In this document: piece after piece, positions 9,335-18,800 of the stretch
Position numbering within the stretch: the stretch's first letter is position 1
Layout: every line of letters begins with the position of its first letter
From: Bacteroidales bacterium
Lineage (GTDB): Bacteria > Bacteroidota > Bacteroidia > Bacteroidales > UBA7960
DNA: 41,011 nt
Reading direction: 5' to 3'
NCBI GenBank assembly: GCA_003559855.1
Contig: PWJZ01000084.1
Coordinates: 1-41,011 of the forward strand
Position numbers and translations under genes: made by a program
The notes under the pieces: model-generated
Database searches by the model: none
Told to the model about the DNA's origin: nothing
The model's input: the letters and a program-made list of their open reading frames with translations, nothing else

Positions 9335-10033
9335 CTAAAAATTGACTTTCAGTCCGTCAAATATTGACTCAAATATTGCTTTCCCGTCAGTATTGAGCAA
9401 TTCCTTGTCGGCAGCTCTTTCAGGATGAGGCATCATGCCGATCACATTGCGCCGCTTATTGCATATACCGGCAATATTTTCAACAGATCCGTTAGGATTT
9501 GCCCCACGTGTGATGTTCCCAAACCGGTCGCAATACCTGAAAAGCACACGGTCATCATCATTCAACTCTTCCAAAACATCGCCGGATACATAATACCTAC
9601 CCTCACCATGTGCAATGGGAATTTTCAAGGGTTTATCTTTTTGAAGCAATGAGGTTGCAAAGCTGTTGGTCGTTTGTGGCATTATGTATGAATTGCGGCA
9701 TATAAACCGGTAGTTGTCATTTTGCAGCAAAGCCCCGGGCAATAAATGCGCCTCACAAAGAATCTGAAAACCATTGCAAATACCCATAACATATCCCCCA
9801 CGATCGGCAAATTTAACAACCTCTTTCATAATGGGCGAAAACCTCGCTATTGATCCCGCCCGCAAATAATCGCCGTAAGAAAAACCGCCGGGTAAAAATA
9901 CCAGATCGCAATTCCCTAAATCCTGTTCCTTATGCCACAAAACAACAATATCCTTGCGAAAAATCTTCTTCAAAACATAAATGATATCATGATCACAATT
10001 TGAGCCCGGAAAAACAACAACACCAAATTTCAT
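9335..10033 (-). CDS. purQ: Phosphoribosylformylglycinamidine synthase, glutaminase subunit (PurQ)
   Basis: PurQ releases ammonia from glutamine for the FGAM synthase step of purine synthesis and normally works with small PurL and PurS. The 232 aa protein is a complete class I glutamine amidotransferase. It starts FGVVVFPGSNCDHD and has the nucleophile Cys86 in MGICNGFQ, HGEGRYY near residue 142, and His203 and Glu205 in PHPERA. It stands alone and is not fused to PurL, so the genome should carry a small PurL and a PurS elsewhere. It follows the DUF6427-like gene after 49 bases and purD further upstream, forming a purine-linked cluster. Confidence 0.95.
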   Translation of the reverse strand: MKFGVVVFPGSNCDHDIIYVLKKIFRKDIVVLWHKEQDLGNCDLVFLPGGFSYGDYLRAGSIARFSPIMKEVVKFADRGGYVMGICNGFQILCEAHLLPGALLQNDNYRFICRNSYIMPQTTNSFATSLLQKDKPLKIPIAHGEGRYYVSGDVLEELNDDDRVLFRYCDRFGNITRGANPNGSVENIAGICNKRRNVIGMMPHPERAADKELLNTDGKAIFESIFDGLKVNF

Positions 10034-10082
10034 GTCAGCTTATATATTTTCTAAAATTAATCAAAAGTAAAAAATATTTCTT

Positions 10083-11093
10083 TTATGAATCATTTGACAA
10101 CAAATCATATCTGTCAAATTTTACAAGAAATAAAAAGACTATCAATAATGTAAACAACAGCTCATTCCATAATTTTTTCTTATTACTGTGAAAAAAACAT
10201 GACATCACAACAGCAATTGGAATACTTACCAGGCCGTGATGTATAATATGTATATCGGTAATAAAAAATAATGAAATAATTGATATTAACAGAAAATAAA
10301 GTATAATGTTATATCTTTTACGAATTCGCATGGGTCTTTCGCGTATTACAACGAAATAAACCTTAAACAGGGCTGTCAGGGCAATGAATGCAAAAACTAT
10401 CATATAAGCCCGGAAAAACAGCCCGGATTCTAAATTAAGAATAAAACACGGGCTGAATATATCTGCAAACATTGCAAAATAAATATGCAACTTGTCAATC
10501 ATGAAATAATACAGGCCCAGGAAAAAAAATGGTGTAAAGAATCCAATAAAAGTTGCCAATATAGCACGCAATGAAACGAGGTAATAAAGAAAAAGAGCTA
10601 TCATTGCCAGCAATATAAAAAATACGGCAGGAAAATAGAACAGGGAAGCTACCCCCGTGAGCAATCCTACATTAAAGATTTCAAAGTAAACTTTGTTTTC
10701 GTCAAAAATGTCTATTATCTTATCAAGTATCAGAATAAGAAAAAAATTTGCTATCAGTACCGGGTGAAATGAAAACATATCAAAAGAGCTGCTCATCAAC
10801 ACTGCATAAATGAATCCCGGCATATAGGAGTGTCTGTCAACAAGGTTTTTTGATGTTATAACATTATTGAGCATAAAAGCCTGTACAATCAAAAATATAA
10901 ATGCCAGCAGCACATTCAGCAACTTATAGGATTCGAAAAAGCCTGCAATAATATTATAAAAAGGGGCCCTGTTGTCATTCGCTACAATGGTTTCGTTATA
11001 AAACCAGAATCCGTCAAGCCAAAGCACAAAAGCTACTGCAATGAGCAAAACAGGCAGGTAAACACGGCTTGTTTTGAATGTACTTATAAACAT
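10083..11093 (-). CDS. DUF6427-like integral membrane protein
   Basis: This 336 aa protein of unknown function is almost entirely hydrophobic, with about nine predicted membrane segments and short loops. The N-terminus (FKTSRVYLPVLLIAVAFVLW) and overall form resemble the DUF6427 family of Bacteroidota, which I recall lying next to purD in flavobacteria; that link is from memory and not proven here. It sits 18 bases after purD and 49 bases before purQ, so it is very likely cotranscribed with purine genes. No catalytic motif or transporter signature is evident. A role in export, import or regulation connected to purine metabolism is a guess from position only. Confidence 0.7.
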   Translation of the reverse strand: MFISTFKTSRVYLPVLLIAVAFVLWLDGFWFYNETIVANDNRAPFYNIIAGFFESYKLLNVLLAFIFLIVQAFMLNNVITSKNLVDRHSYMPGFIYAVLMSSSFDMFSFHPVLIANFFLILILDKIIDIFDENKVYFEIFNVGLLTGVASLFYFPAVFFILLAMIALFLYYLVSLRAILATFIGFFTPFFFLGLYYFMIDKLHIYFAMFADIFSPCFILNLESGLFFRAYMIVFAFIALTALFKVYFVVIRERPMRIRKRYNIILYFLLISIISLFFITDIHIIHHGLVSIPIAVVMSCFFHSNKKKLWNELLFTLLIVFLFLVKFDRYDLLSNDS

Positions 11094-11111
11094 AGTATTG
11101 GATTATTCAGG

Positions 11112-12386
11112 CTAAATTAAATCATTCCCTATATCTCTGCGGTAATATTTCTCTATAAAATCAATTTTTTCCGCATTCAGCTTTGATTTTCTCAGTGCTT
11201 GTTTAAAATTACGCTCAAGCGAGGTAATTGCAAGTACTCTGCCTCCCGACGTAATTATTTTATCATTATGCAGGCTTGCACCGGCAAAAAAGACCAGGCT
11301 GTCTTTCACCATATCCAAACCGGTAATCTCATATCCTTTGCGGTATTTTCCCGGATAACCGCCGGATGCCAATATTACTGCCGAGGCACAGCGGGGATTA
11401 ATCTCCATCGGATACTCATGTACGTTATTATCGGTTATATGAATTAAAAGCTGAACGAAATCTGAGTTTATTCTTGGCAATATGGCCTCTGCTTCTGGGT
11501 CACCTAATCGCACGTTGTATTCTATAACATAAGGGTCACCCTCAACATTCATCAGACCAAAAAATATAAAACCTTTATACCCGATATTTTCTTTACTAAG
11601 CCCGTCTAAAGTAGGTTCAATAATACGCTTTCTCACTTTTTCCATAAACAACCGGTCGGCAAACGGCACAGGGCTTACACAACCCATTCCTCCCGTATTT
11701 GGGCCTGTATCGCCTTCTCCTATGCGTTTATAGTCTTTTGCTTCGGGAAGTAAAATGTAATTGCAGCCATCGGTAGCGGCAAATACCGAGATCTCTTTCC
11801 CATCCAAAAACTCTTCCACCACAACACAATCGGAAGCATTGCCAAACATTCTTTCGTTTATCATCTTCTTAAATGAACTCATTGCCTCATCGAGCTTATC
11901 AAAAATCAATACTCCTTTTCCTGCGGCAAGCCCGTCAGCTTTAAGGACATAGGGAGGATGCAGTGATTTCAAAAAATGCAGACCTTCATTCAAAGTATCT
12001 TTATTAAAAGACTGATATTTGGCCGTAGGTATGCGGTATTTATGCATAAATGCTTTTGCAAATGCCTTGCTTCCTTCGAGCCTTGCTCCTTCCGCTTTTG
12101 GTCCGATCACGGCAATACTTTTAAGGTTCGGGTCATGCAAAAAATGATCGGCAATACCATTTACAAGAGGCTCTTCCGGACCAACCACAACCATATCGAT
12201 ATTTTTTTCTTTGGCAAAAACACCTACCGCAGAAAAATCATTTGGATCAATTTTTACATTTTCACCGCACAAGCTTGTACCTGCATTACCGGGTGCCACG
12301 AATAATTTCTTACATAAATGACTTTGGCTTATCTTCCATGCAATCGCATGTTCCCTGCCGCCACCGCCTAATACTAATATCTGCAT
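11112..12386 (-). CDS. purD: Phosphoribosylamine--glycine ligase (GAR synthetase)
   Basis: PurD joins phosphoribosylamine and glycine using ATP, the second step of purine synthesis. The 424 aa length is standard. The N-terminal domain begins MQILVLGGGGREHAIAWKI, and the ATP-grasp core shows YVLKADGLAAGKGVLIF near residue 145, GDTGPNTGGMGCVSP near 230 and EYNVRLGDPEAEAIL near 285. The start ATG 12386 fits the family exactly. It opens a tight group with the DUF6427-like gene (18-base gap) and purQ. A 109-base gap separates it from the polyprenyl synthase upstream, in which I found no good TAnnTTTG element. Confidence 0.97.
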   Translation of the reverse strand: MQILVLGGGGREHAIAWKISQSHLCKKLFVAPGNAGTSLCGENVKIDPNDFSAVGVFAKEKNIDMVVVGPEEPLVNGIADHFLHDPNLKSIAVIGPKAEGARLEGSKAFAKAFMHKYRIPTAKYQSFNKDTLNEGLHFLKSLHPPYVLKADGLAAGKGVLIFDKLDEAMSSFKKMINERMFGNASDCVVVEEFLDGKEISVFAATDGCNYILLPEAKDYKRIGEGDTGPNTGGMGCVSPVPFADRLFMEKVRKRIIEPTLDGLSKENIGYKGFIFFGLMNVEGDPYVIEYNVRLGDPEAEAILPRINSDFVQLLIHITDNNVHEYPMEINPRCASAVILASGGYPGKYRKGYEITGLDMVKDSLVFFAGASLHNDKIITSGGRVLAITSLERNFKQALRKSKLNAEKIDFIEKYYRRDIGNDLI

Positions 12387-12495
12387 CTGTTATAATTTGT
12401 TTTATACCGGTCAGATGGTCTGCCCCGCTATGCGCAAGACTCCATATAATGAACATTGATATATGTGTGTAAATGCTTTAATTATGCCCGCTTCA

Positions 12496-13473
12496 TTATG
12501 ATTTCCTCTCAATTAAAAGGTTTATAAAATCAGATAAAGTGCTTTTAAATTCTTCAGGAATTTTTATTTTATCAAGGTAATCAAAAGCTCTCTGATGATA
12601 TTTTTCCATTTGATTGATCGCCAAATCATTCAGTTCAAGTTGCATATATATTTTTTTTACCGTATTGATTTTTTCTTCAGGATGTTGTATCCTGTTTGAG
12701 AATGCATCCTTTAATTCTTTAAGTTGTTGTTTATTTGCCTTTTCAAATGCCTTGATATATAGCCATGTTTTTTTGTTTGCAATGATATCGCCGCCGGTTT
12801 TTTTCCCAAAAATCTCTTCATCGCCAAAAACATCAAGCCAGTCATCTTTAAGCTGAAATGCCAGGCCAAACAACTCACCGAAAAGGTACAGATTTCGCAC
12901 TTCATTTTCAGGCGCACCCGCTATTATTGAACCTATTTTAAGACAGTTTGCGGGTAATACTGCCGTTTTGAGCCTGATCATGTTGAGGTATTCCACCTCC
13001 AAAACATTGTTAAGGGTTTCAAAATTTATATCATACTGTTGCCCCTCACATACTTGTATTACGGTTTCATTGAAAACATCAAGAACTCGCTTGAGATTTT
13101 TACCCGGAGTCCTTAACATATAATGATACGCAAGGGCAAACATGACATCACCCGACAAAATAGCAGTATTAATATTCCATTTTTTATAAACGGTAGGTTT
13201 ACCTCTGCGTATTGGCGACCGGTCAATAATATCGTCGTGCATCAAAGTAAAATTATGAAAAACTTCCAGTCCGACTGCCGGTGATAATGCATCTTCAACA
13301 TTACCACCAAACATATCACAAGCTATCAATGTCAAAATGGGTCTTACTCTTTTGCCCCCATTTTTCAGACAATACTCCGCCGGTAAATAAAGTTCCTTAG
13401 GTTCACCTGTTATATCCAGGTTATCTATTTCATCATTTATTTTTTTTAACAGCTCCTCAACGGTATAAGCCAT
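12496..13473 (-). CDS. Polyprenyl diphosphate synthase, probably short-chain (C15-C20)
   Basis: This enzyme condenses isopentenyl diphosphate with allylic diphosphates in the cytoplasm, supplying precursors for quinones, carriers or other isoprenoids. The 325 aa chain is a complete all-trans prenyl synthase with a first aspartate-rich motif DDIID at residues 80-84 followed by RSPIRRGKPT, and a second motif DDWLD at 210-214. Phe75, five residues before the first motif, is bulky and sits where large residues are known to limit chain length, with no two-residue insertion in the motif. That favours farnesyl or geranylgeranyl diphosphate over octaprenyl products. The chain-length call is inference. 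Neighbours are the epimerase upstream and purD downstream. Confidence 0.9.
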   Translation of the reverse strand: MAYTVEELLKKINDEIDNLDITGEPKELYLPAEYCLKNGGKRVRPILTLIACDMFGGNVEDALSPAVGLEVFHNFTLMHDDIIDRSPIRRGKPTVYKKWNINTAILSGDVMFALAYHYMLRTPGKNLKRVLDVFNETVIQVCEGQQYDINFETLNNVLEVEYLNMIRLKTAVLPANCLKIGSIIAGAPENEVRNLYLFGELFGLAFQLKDDWLDVFGDEEIFGKKTGGDIIANKKTWLYIKAFEKANKQQLKELKDAFSNRIQHPEEKINTVKKIYMQLELNDLAINQMEKYHQRAFDYLDKIKIPEEFKSTLSDFINLLIERKS

Positions 13474-13559
13474 AATTTACATGTTATTTTTCGTTATAAA
13501 GTTTTGATCATTTATTGTTTATCACTTTATAGTTTTATCATTACTCCTGTTTAATATCA

Positions 13560-14501
13560 TCAACTAATGATGAACCTGACATCTTCAAGGGTCTTCATTA
13601 TACCTTCCTCCAGAGAGATCAGTTCACGTTTAATAAGATTCCGCATTTTTCTGATGTCCGGGTACCTTCTTTTCATATCCCCTTCGGGTAAGGGAGGTTT
13701 AAAAACAATTTTCGATTTTGAACCCGCAATTTTGATAACTGCTTTAGCCAGATCCAGAATTGATATTTCCTTATCACATCCGATATTCACAACTTCGTTA
13801 ATATACTTATTGTATTTCAAGGAATTAATGCAAGCGTCAACATTATCATCTATATAGCAAAAAGTCCGGGTTTGTTCTCCGGTACCATAAATGGGTACAT
13901 CTTCATTAAGCAACGCATGTTTAATAAATTTTGACATTACAAAATCGGGGCTTTGCTTTGGACCATAAGTATTAAAAAATCTGAAAATAGTAAAGTCCAA
14001 ATCATATTCCTTTTTATATGAAGTCAGGAATGCCTCGGCAACGTTTTTCACTACGGCATAGGGTATTCTTGAGTTGAGAGGTGTAGTTTCCTCATTTTGA
14101 GGCAGATCTACAGGTTCGCCATACACTTCTGATGAAGAGGCAAAAAACACTCTGCGAACACTTGAGTTTTTGCACAGGCTGAAAACATTTTCAATACCTT
14201 TCAGATCATTCAAAACACTTATAGGATTAGCCTGGGTTCTTTGAACCCCTACAAAAGCGGAATAATGAAAAACATAGTCAAAATTGTATGAAAGCATTAC
14301 TTCAGCAATGTCATGATAATCATTAACGTCACATTTCAAAAATCGCCAGTTGTCTTTTGGCAGGTTAGGCAGTTTTTCCAAAGCTCCAGTCGATAAATTA
14401 TCGACAATGACAACGAAATTGCCGGGATCTTTAATAAGTTTTTCGGCCAGGCAACTACCGATAAATCCGGATCCGCCGGTAATGAGTATCTTTTTTTGCA
14501 T
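13560..14501 (-). CDS. NAD-dependent nucleotide-sugar epimerase/dehydratase
   Basis: This is an extended short-chain dehydrogenase acting on a nucleotide sugar, most like UDP-glucose 4-epimerases and related 4,6-dehydratases. The 313 aa protein has the NAD-binding GGSGFIGSCLAEKL at the N-terminus, SSSEVYG near residue 122, and the catalytic pair Tyr148/Lys152 in the YAVVK motif. The substrate-binding segment FRFFNTYGPKQSPDFV is followed by RTFCYIDDNVDA. It lies 28 bases after rfbA, so the two are almost surely cotranscribed and should serve surface sugar synthesis. The substrate (UDP- or dTDP-sugar) is not decided by the sequence. Confidence 0.88.
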   Translation of the reverse strand: MQKKILITGGSGFIGSCLAEKLIKDPGNFVVIVDNLSTGALEKLPNLPKDNWRFLKCDVNDYHDIAEVMLSYNFDYVFHYSAFVGVQRTQANPISVLNDLKGIENVFSLCKNSSVRRVFFASSSEVYGEPVDLPQNEETTPLNSRIPYAVVKNVAEAFLTSYKKEYDLDFTIFRFFNTYGPKQSPDFVMSKFIKHALLNEDVPIYGTGEQTRTFCYIDDNVDACINSLKYNKYINEVVNIGCDKEISILDLAKAVIKIAGSKSKIVFKPPLPEGDMKRRYPDIRKMRNLIKRELISLEEGIMKTLEDVRFIIS

Positions 14502-14529
14502 TATAAAAAAATTTAAATGGAACGCAGAT

Positions 14530-15390
14530 TTATGTAACCAAATTCAACAAATATTCTCCATATCCGCTTTTAATAAGCGGTTGTGCGATTTTTTCAAGCT
14601 GCACATCGTCAATAAAGCCCATCCTGTAAGCTACTTCTTCGATGCACCCAATCTTTAGTCCTTGTCTTTCTTCAATTACCTGGACAAACTGGGCAGCCTG
14701 TATCAGGGATTTAAATGTTCCGGTATCAAGCCATGCCGTACCTCTGCCCAACACTACTACATTCAGTTTACCCCTGTCAAGATAATGTTTGTTTATATCT
14801 GTTATTTCATATTCTCCCCTGTTGCTGGGCTTAATATTTTGAGCTACATTCACGACTGTATTATCATAAAAATAGAGGCCAGGAATTGCGTAATTCGACT
14901 TTGCATTTTTCGGTTTTTCCTCGATAGAAACAGCTTTTTTATTCTCATCAAACTCAACAACACCATATCTTTGGGGGTCTGAAACATGATAGGCAAAGAT
15001 GGTTCCGCCTTCAGGATCATTATTTTGTTGCAAAAGCCTGTGCAGTCCATCACCGTAAAAGATGTTATCGCCAAGAATCAATGCCACACTATCATTACCG
15101 ATAAATTCCCTTCCCACTACAAAAGCCTGTGCAATACCAAGAGGCTTTTCCTGTATTGCATAGCTGAAACGGCAGCCCAAAGTGTTGCCGTCTCCCAGCA
15201 AACGTTCAAAATGAGCAATATCGTTTGGGGTTGAAATAATCAGAATATCATTTATACCAGCCATCATCAGCACCGATAACGGATAATATATCATCGGTTT
15301 ATCATATATTGGCATCAACTGCTTGCTCATTGCCAGTGTAATCGGGTAAAGGCGAGTCCCCGAGCCTCCGGCCAATATTATTCCTTTCAT
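14530..15390 (-). CDS. rfbA: Glucose-1-phosphate thymidylyltransferase
   Basis: RfbA makes dTDP-glucose from glucose-1-phosphate and dTTP, the entry step to dTDP-rhamnose and related sugars of surface polysaccharides. The 286 aa protein is full length. It starts [20 protein letters not shown] and carries [18 protein letters not shown], the LGDNIFYG block near residue 107 and [11 protein letters not shown] near 219. The usual partners rfbB, rfbC and rfbD are not beside it; only one epimerase follows. The gene is first in a minus-strand run and has a long untranslated leader if the promoter at 15704-15733 is the one used. Confidence 0.96.
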   Translation of the reverse strand: MKGIILAGGSGTRLYPITLAMSKQLMPIYDKPMIYYPLSVLMMAGINDILIISTPNDIAHFERLLGDGNTLGCRFSYAIQEKPLGIAQAFVVGREFIGNDSVALILGDNIFYGDGLHRLLQQNNDPEGGTIFAYHVSDPQRYGVVEFDENKKAVSIEEKPKNAKSNYAIPGLYFYDNTVVNVAQNIKPSNRGEYEITDINKHYLDRGKLNVVVLGRGTAWLDTGTFKSLIQAAQFVQVIEERQGLKIGCIEEVAYRMGFIDDVQLEKIAQPLIKSGYGEYLLNLVT

Positions 15391-15639
15391 CTGAATAAAA
15401 TATATTTAACGTTCTGAATTTTAATAATATATGCTTGTTTTAATTTATGCTATTAATAATATTGACTACATTGTAACGGGTAACGAAAGTTAAAAGTTAA
15501 AAGCCAAAAGTTGACACTCATGAGGGTTTTTATTTGTTGCCTTTATTGTTTTTAACCGAATATTGAGAATTTACTGCTTAATGAGCCCTGAAATATGCAA
15601 CCCGTAAAAAAAACACTTAACTTATGGTCAACTCAAATT

Positions 15640-15659
15640 AAAATAAAATAAAATAAAAT
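15640..15659. repeat. Pentamer tandem repeat (AAAAT x 4)
   Basis: Four perfect head-to-tail copies of AAAAT lie in the leader between the candidate rfbA promoter and rfbA. They are downstream of the promoter on the minus strand, so copy-number change would alter leader length and not promoter spacing. Confidence 0.8.
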
Positions 15660-15703
15660 TTTCAACTTATAAACATGATATATTAATAAGTTAAAAAGCG
15701 GAG

Positions 15704-15733
15704 CAAATATAAAACAATTGATGTTTTTGGCAA
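15704..15733 (-). promoter_or_regulatory. Bacteroidota-type promoter upstream of rfbA
   Basis: On the minus strand, TTG (15733-15731, within TTTTG) is followed by exactly 19 bases and then TATATTTG (15711-15704). This is the closest match to the Bacteroidota consensus in the window. The -33 element overlaps an inverted repeat, TGGCAAA (15728-15734) and TTTGCCA (15753-15759), which could be an operator. Transcription would start near 15697, about 307 bases before rfbA. Confidence 0.55.
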
Positions 15734-15858
15734 AATTTGTCGGTTGTTGCTGTTTGCCATGTTTTGTTAATTGGTTTTAGGGATATATTTTCCATACAGA
15801 ATCAGCAACTTTCAACTATTCAGATAATATGAATTAACCGATCGCATAACAGGAAAAC

Positions 15859-18800
15859 CTATCTAATGAGCGTAACATCTCCGGACTTATTGATTGTTAT
15901 TCCGTTTGTACATTTTCCCGAGACTTTCCAGACATATACGTCCATCGGAGCAAGTTTGCCTCGGAAATATCCATCCCAGCCTTTATCCGGCCGTGTTGAA
16001 CGAAATATAAGTTCACCCCAGCGGTTATAAATTTTAAGAACATATTTGTCTTCATCAACTCCTTCATAAACCGGAAGAAAAACAGCATTAGGATTATTTG
16101 GGTCATAAGTCCCTCCGATTGGTCCCGTTATGACAGGTTTAAAGGCATTTGGGAACAACACCTGGCAGGATTCATCAACGCGGAGGCTTGCATCAAGAAT
16201 TTTCATGTCAACGCATTGCGGGTCGGTATCGGTATAAACGGTAAGAGATATGTCGTAAATGCCAGGGGTTTCATAATAATGAACAGGTTCAGGTTCTGTT
16301 GAAGTAGCACCATCGCCAAACTCCCAGAAATAAAAATCAGCCAGTTCCGATTTGTTTATTACTTCCAAATGTTCGCGGGGTATTAATACAAGATTTGATA
16401 CCAACTCGAAATCGGACACAGGATTTTCGAACACTGTCACCTTTCTGTAGGCCGTATCTTTCCCTCCATCGCCAATAGCTATAAGCATAACATCATATTC
16501 TCCCGGATCGAAGAATATATGTTTTGGATTTTCCTCAACAGAAATTGTTCCATCTCCGAAATGCCAGCGATATTCATTGGTATATAAAGAATTATTGTAA
16601 AACTGTACTTCCAAAGGTACACAACCTTGAGTTGACGGCTCAAAATCAGCCATAGGCACTGGTGATGTAATTGTGACCTGCTGTTCTCTGATATCGTAGC
16701 AATATTCATTGGAAGCAGTTAAAACAATCGTGTATGTTTTTGTGGAGAGATCCTCTCCATCCCACTCATAAGTATGATCAAATGATGAATAATCAGTGGT
16801 TTCGTAAATATCGCTTCCATCACCTAAATCCCATTGAAACAAAAAGTCTCCCGGATTAGTAAGATTTGTTATGGTAACCGTTGTTTCAGGGTAAGGCTGT
16901 ACTTCGGGTAATGCCGTGAATTGAGCTTCAGGTGCAGGATACACTGAAATGTCCTTTATTATGGTGTCTTTACAGTAATACACCGATGTAGCCTCAAGGC
17001 TTACACCGAAAGTCAGGGGGTCGGAACCATCGTTAATGAATACATGCGTAGGATTGGCACTTGTTGAAGTTGCTCCGTCACCAAAATCCCATTTGTAGGA
17101 ATTACCCAGGTGAGACTGGTTAATGAATTTTACCATAAATGGCGAACAGCCGTCAAATAATTCATCGGAAGTTGTAAAATCTGCGGTAACTTCCGGAAAA
17201 ACCGTTATTGATTCAGTGGTATTATCGCTGCATCCAAACTCATTAATTGCGGTTAGCAATATTTGATAATTCAAGGGATTATCGGTTGTATTTTCCCAGG
17301 TATGAACGAAGGAAGCTTCATTTTCATTTGATTGACCATTTCCGAAATCCCATTCATAAATAAGTTGGTCGCCGACGGAATTATTGTATATTGTTGGTGA
17401 AAACGGCGAACACCCAGATGTTTCCGATAGCATAAAGCTTGCTTTGGGCACCGGCCAGATGAATACCGTATCAGTGTATTGAGCTTCGCAGCCATAGTTA
17501 GACGTAGCATACAAAGTAACCACACTTGTCATAACGTCTGTATTGGAGTAATTATAAAATACGTGTTGCGGGTTTTCTTTTTGCGACTGGTTTCCATCGC
17601 CAAAATCCCACAAAAAGCTGTCGCCGCCCACAGTATTATTTTCAAACTGAACCGTTAACGGATGGCATCCTTCACCGTTCATTTCAAACATGGCTTCTAT
17701 TTCAGGATAAATGGTCACTTCTTGCTGATACATATTGTAACAACCGTTTTCGCTCCATACCTCAAGGGTAATCGTAAATATAACCGGCCCTTCGCCGGCT
17801 GGTTGTGTGTATTGATGGGGATCAGGATGTTCTGCTTCCACAGGGTCGCTGCCGTCTCCAAAATCCCAGAGAAAACTTGCCGCCCCGACAGATTTATTTT
17901 CAACAACTATTTCATGAGGTGAACAACCGGGTGAGTTAAGCACCGAAAAATCAGCTAATGGAGTAGCCAATACAGTAACGTCGTTTTGTATGGTATCGGA
18001 GCACAGTTGTTCGTAATAAGCTACAAGGGTTATGGTAAAAGTAGTATCATCGGTGTGGCTGAAATTGTGAAAAGTATGCGAATGTATATATTCCGGATTA
18101 TTGGAAGTGTTGCCATCTCCATAATCCCATTCGTAAGGCAGGTAGCCCGATGCGCCCTCGGATTCGTTTATAAGGTCTACGGTAAAGGGATGACAACCTG
18201 TATCCTCACTAACATAAAAGCTGGCTATTACATCAGGGTGAATTACCACCTGCTGGGTAAACTCATCCGTACAACCTTCTTCATTGATCACTTCAAGCTT
18301 AATATCAAAAACCTGTGTCCCCTCACCGGGTTCGACATAATAGGTTACGGTAAAGGATTCCGAGCTGTTTTCAAATACGGGAGTACCATCGCCCAGATCC
18401 CACCAGAACTCTGTTCCGCCCTCCGAAGCATTATGTATTGTAACCTCATGGGGTGAACAGCCCTGACTATTCTCAACAAAGAAAGATGCCAACGGCTTGG
18501 GAAATACTGTAATATCTTGCTGTTCATATATATCCCAGCAACCATATTCCGACTCGGCGAAAAGAATAGCAGTAAAGAAATCATTTTCAGTGTGGCTTAG
18601 ATTAATATAAGTGTGTTCGGGATGTTGCTGAGTTGATGTTGTTCCGTCGCCAAATTCCCATTCATAATAGAGTCCGTTTTGAGTCGTATTAAAAAAATTA
18701 ACCATATGCGGATGACAACCATCATCCACCTCTTCGAAGCCGGCAATAACCTCCGGATATACGGTAATTTCCTGGCTTAATTCGGAAATACAGCCAAATT

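Larger units (their letters stand above)
15391..15858. other. Non-coding leader region between rfbA and the giant PKD gene
   Basis: No gene is seen in these 468 bases. On the minus strand they contain the candidate rfbA promoter (15704-15733) and about 310 bases of leader. The leader region contains two short tandem repeats: a degenerate heptamer run GTTAAAA, GTTAAAA, GCCAAAA, GTTGACA at 15489-15516, and four perfect AAAAT pentamers at 15640-15659. The 15780-15858 part follows the stop codon of the PKD gene and shows no clear terminator hairpin. Confidence 0.6.

Noticed and set aside
17986-18456. 156-codon open frame on the plus strand inside the PKD gene
   Set aside because: It is antisense to a strongly supported repeat-coding gene. 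Its composition follows from the reverse frame of PKD repeats, and it has no family resemblance.
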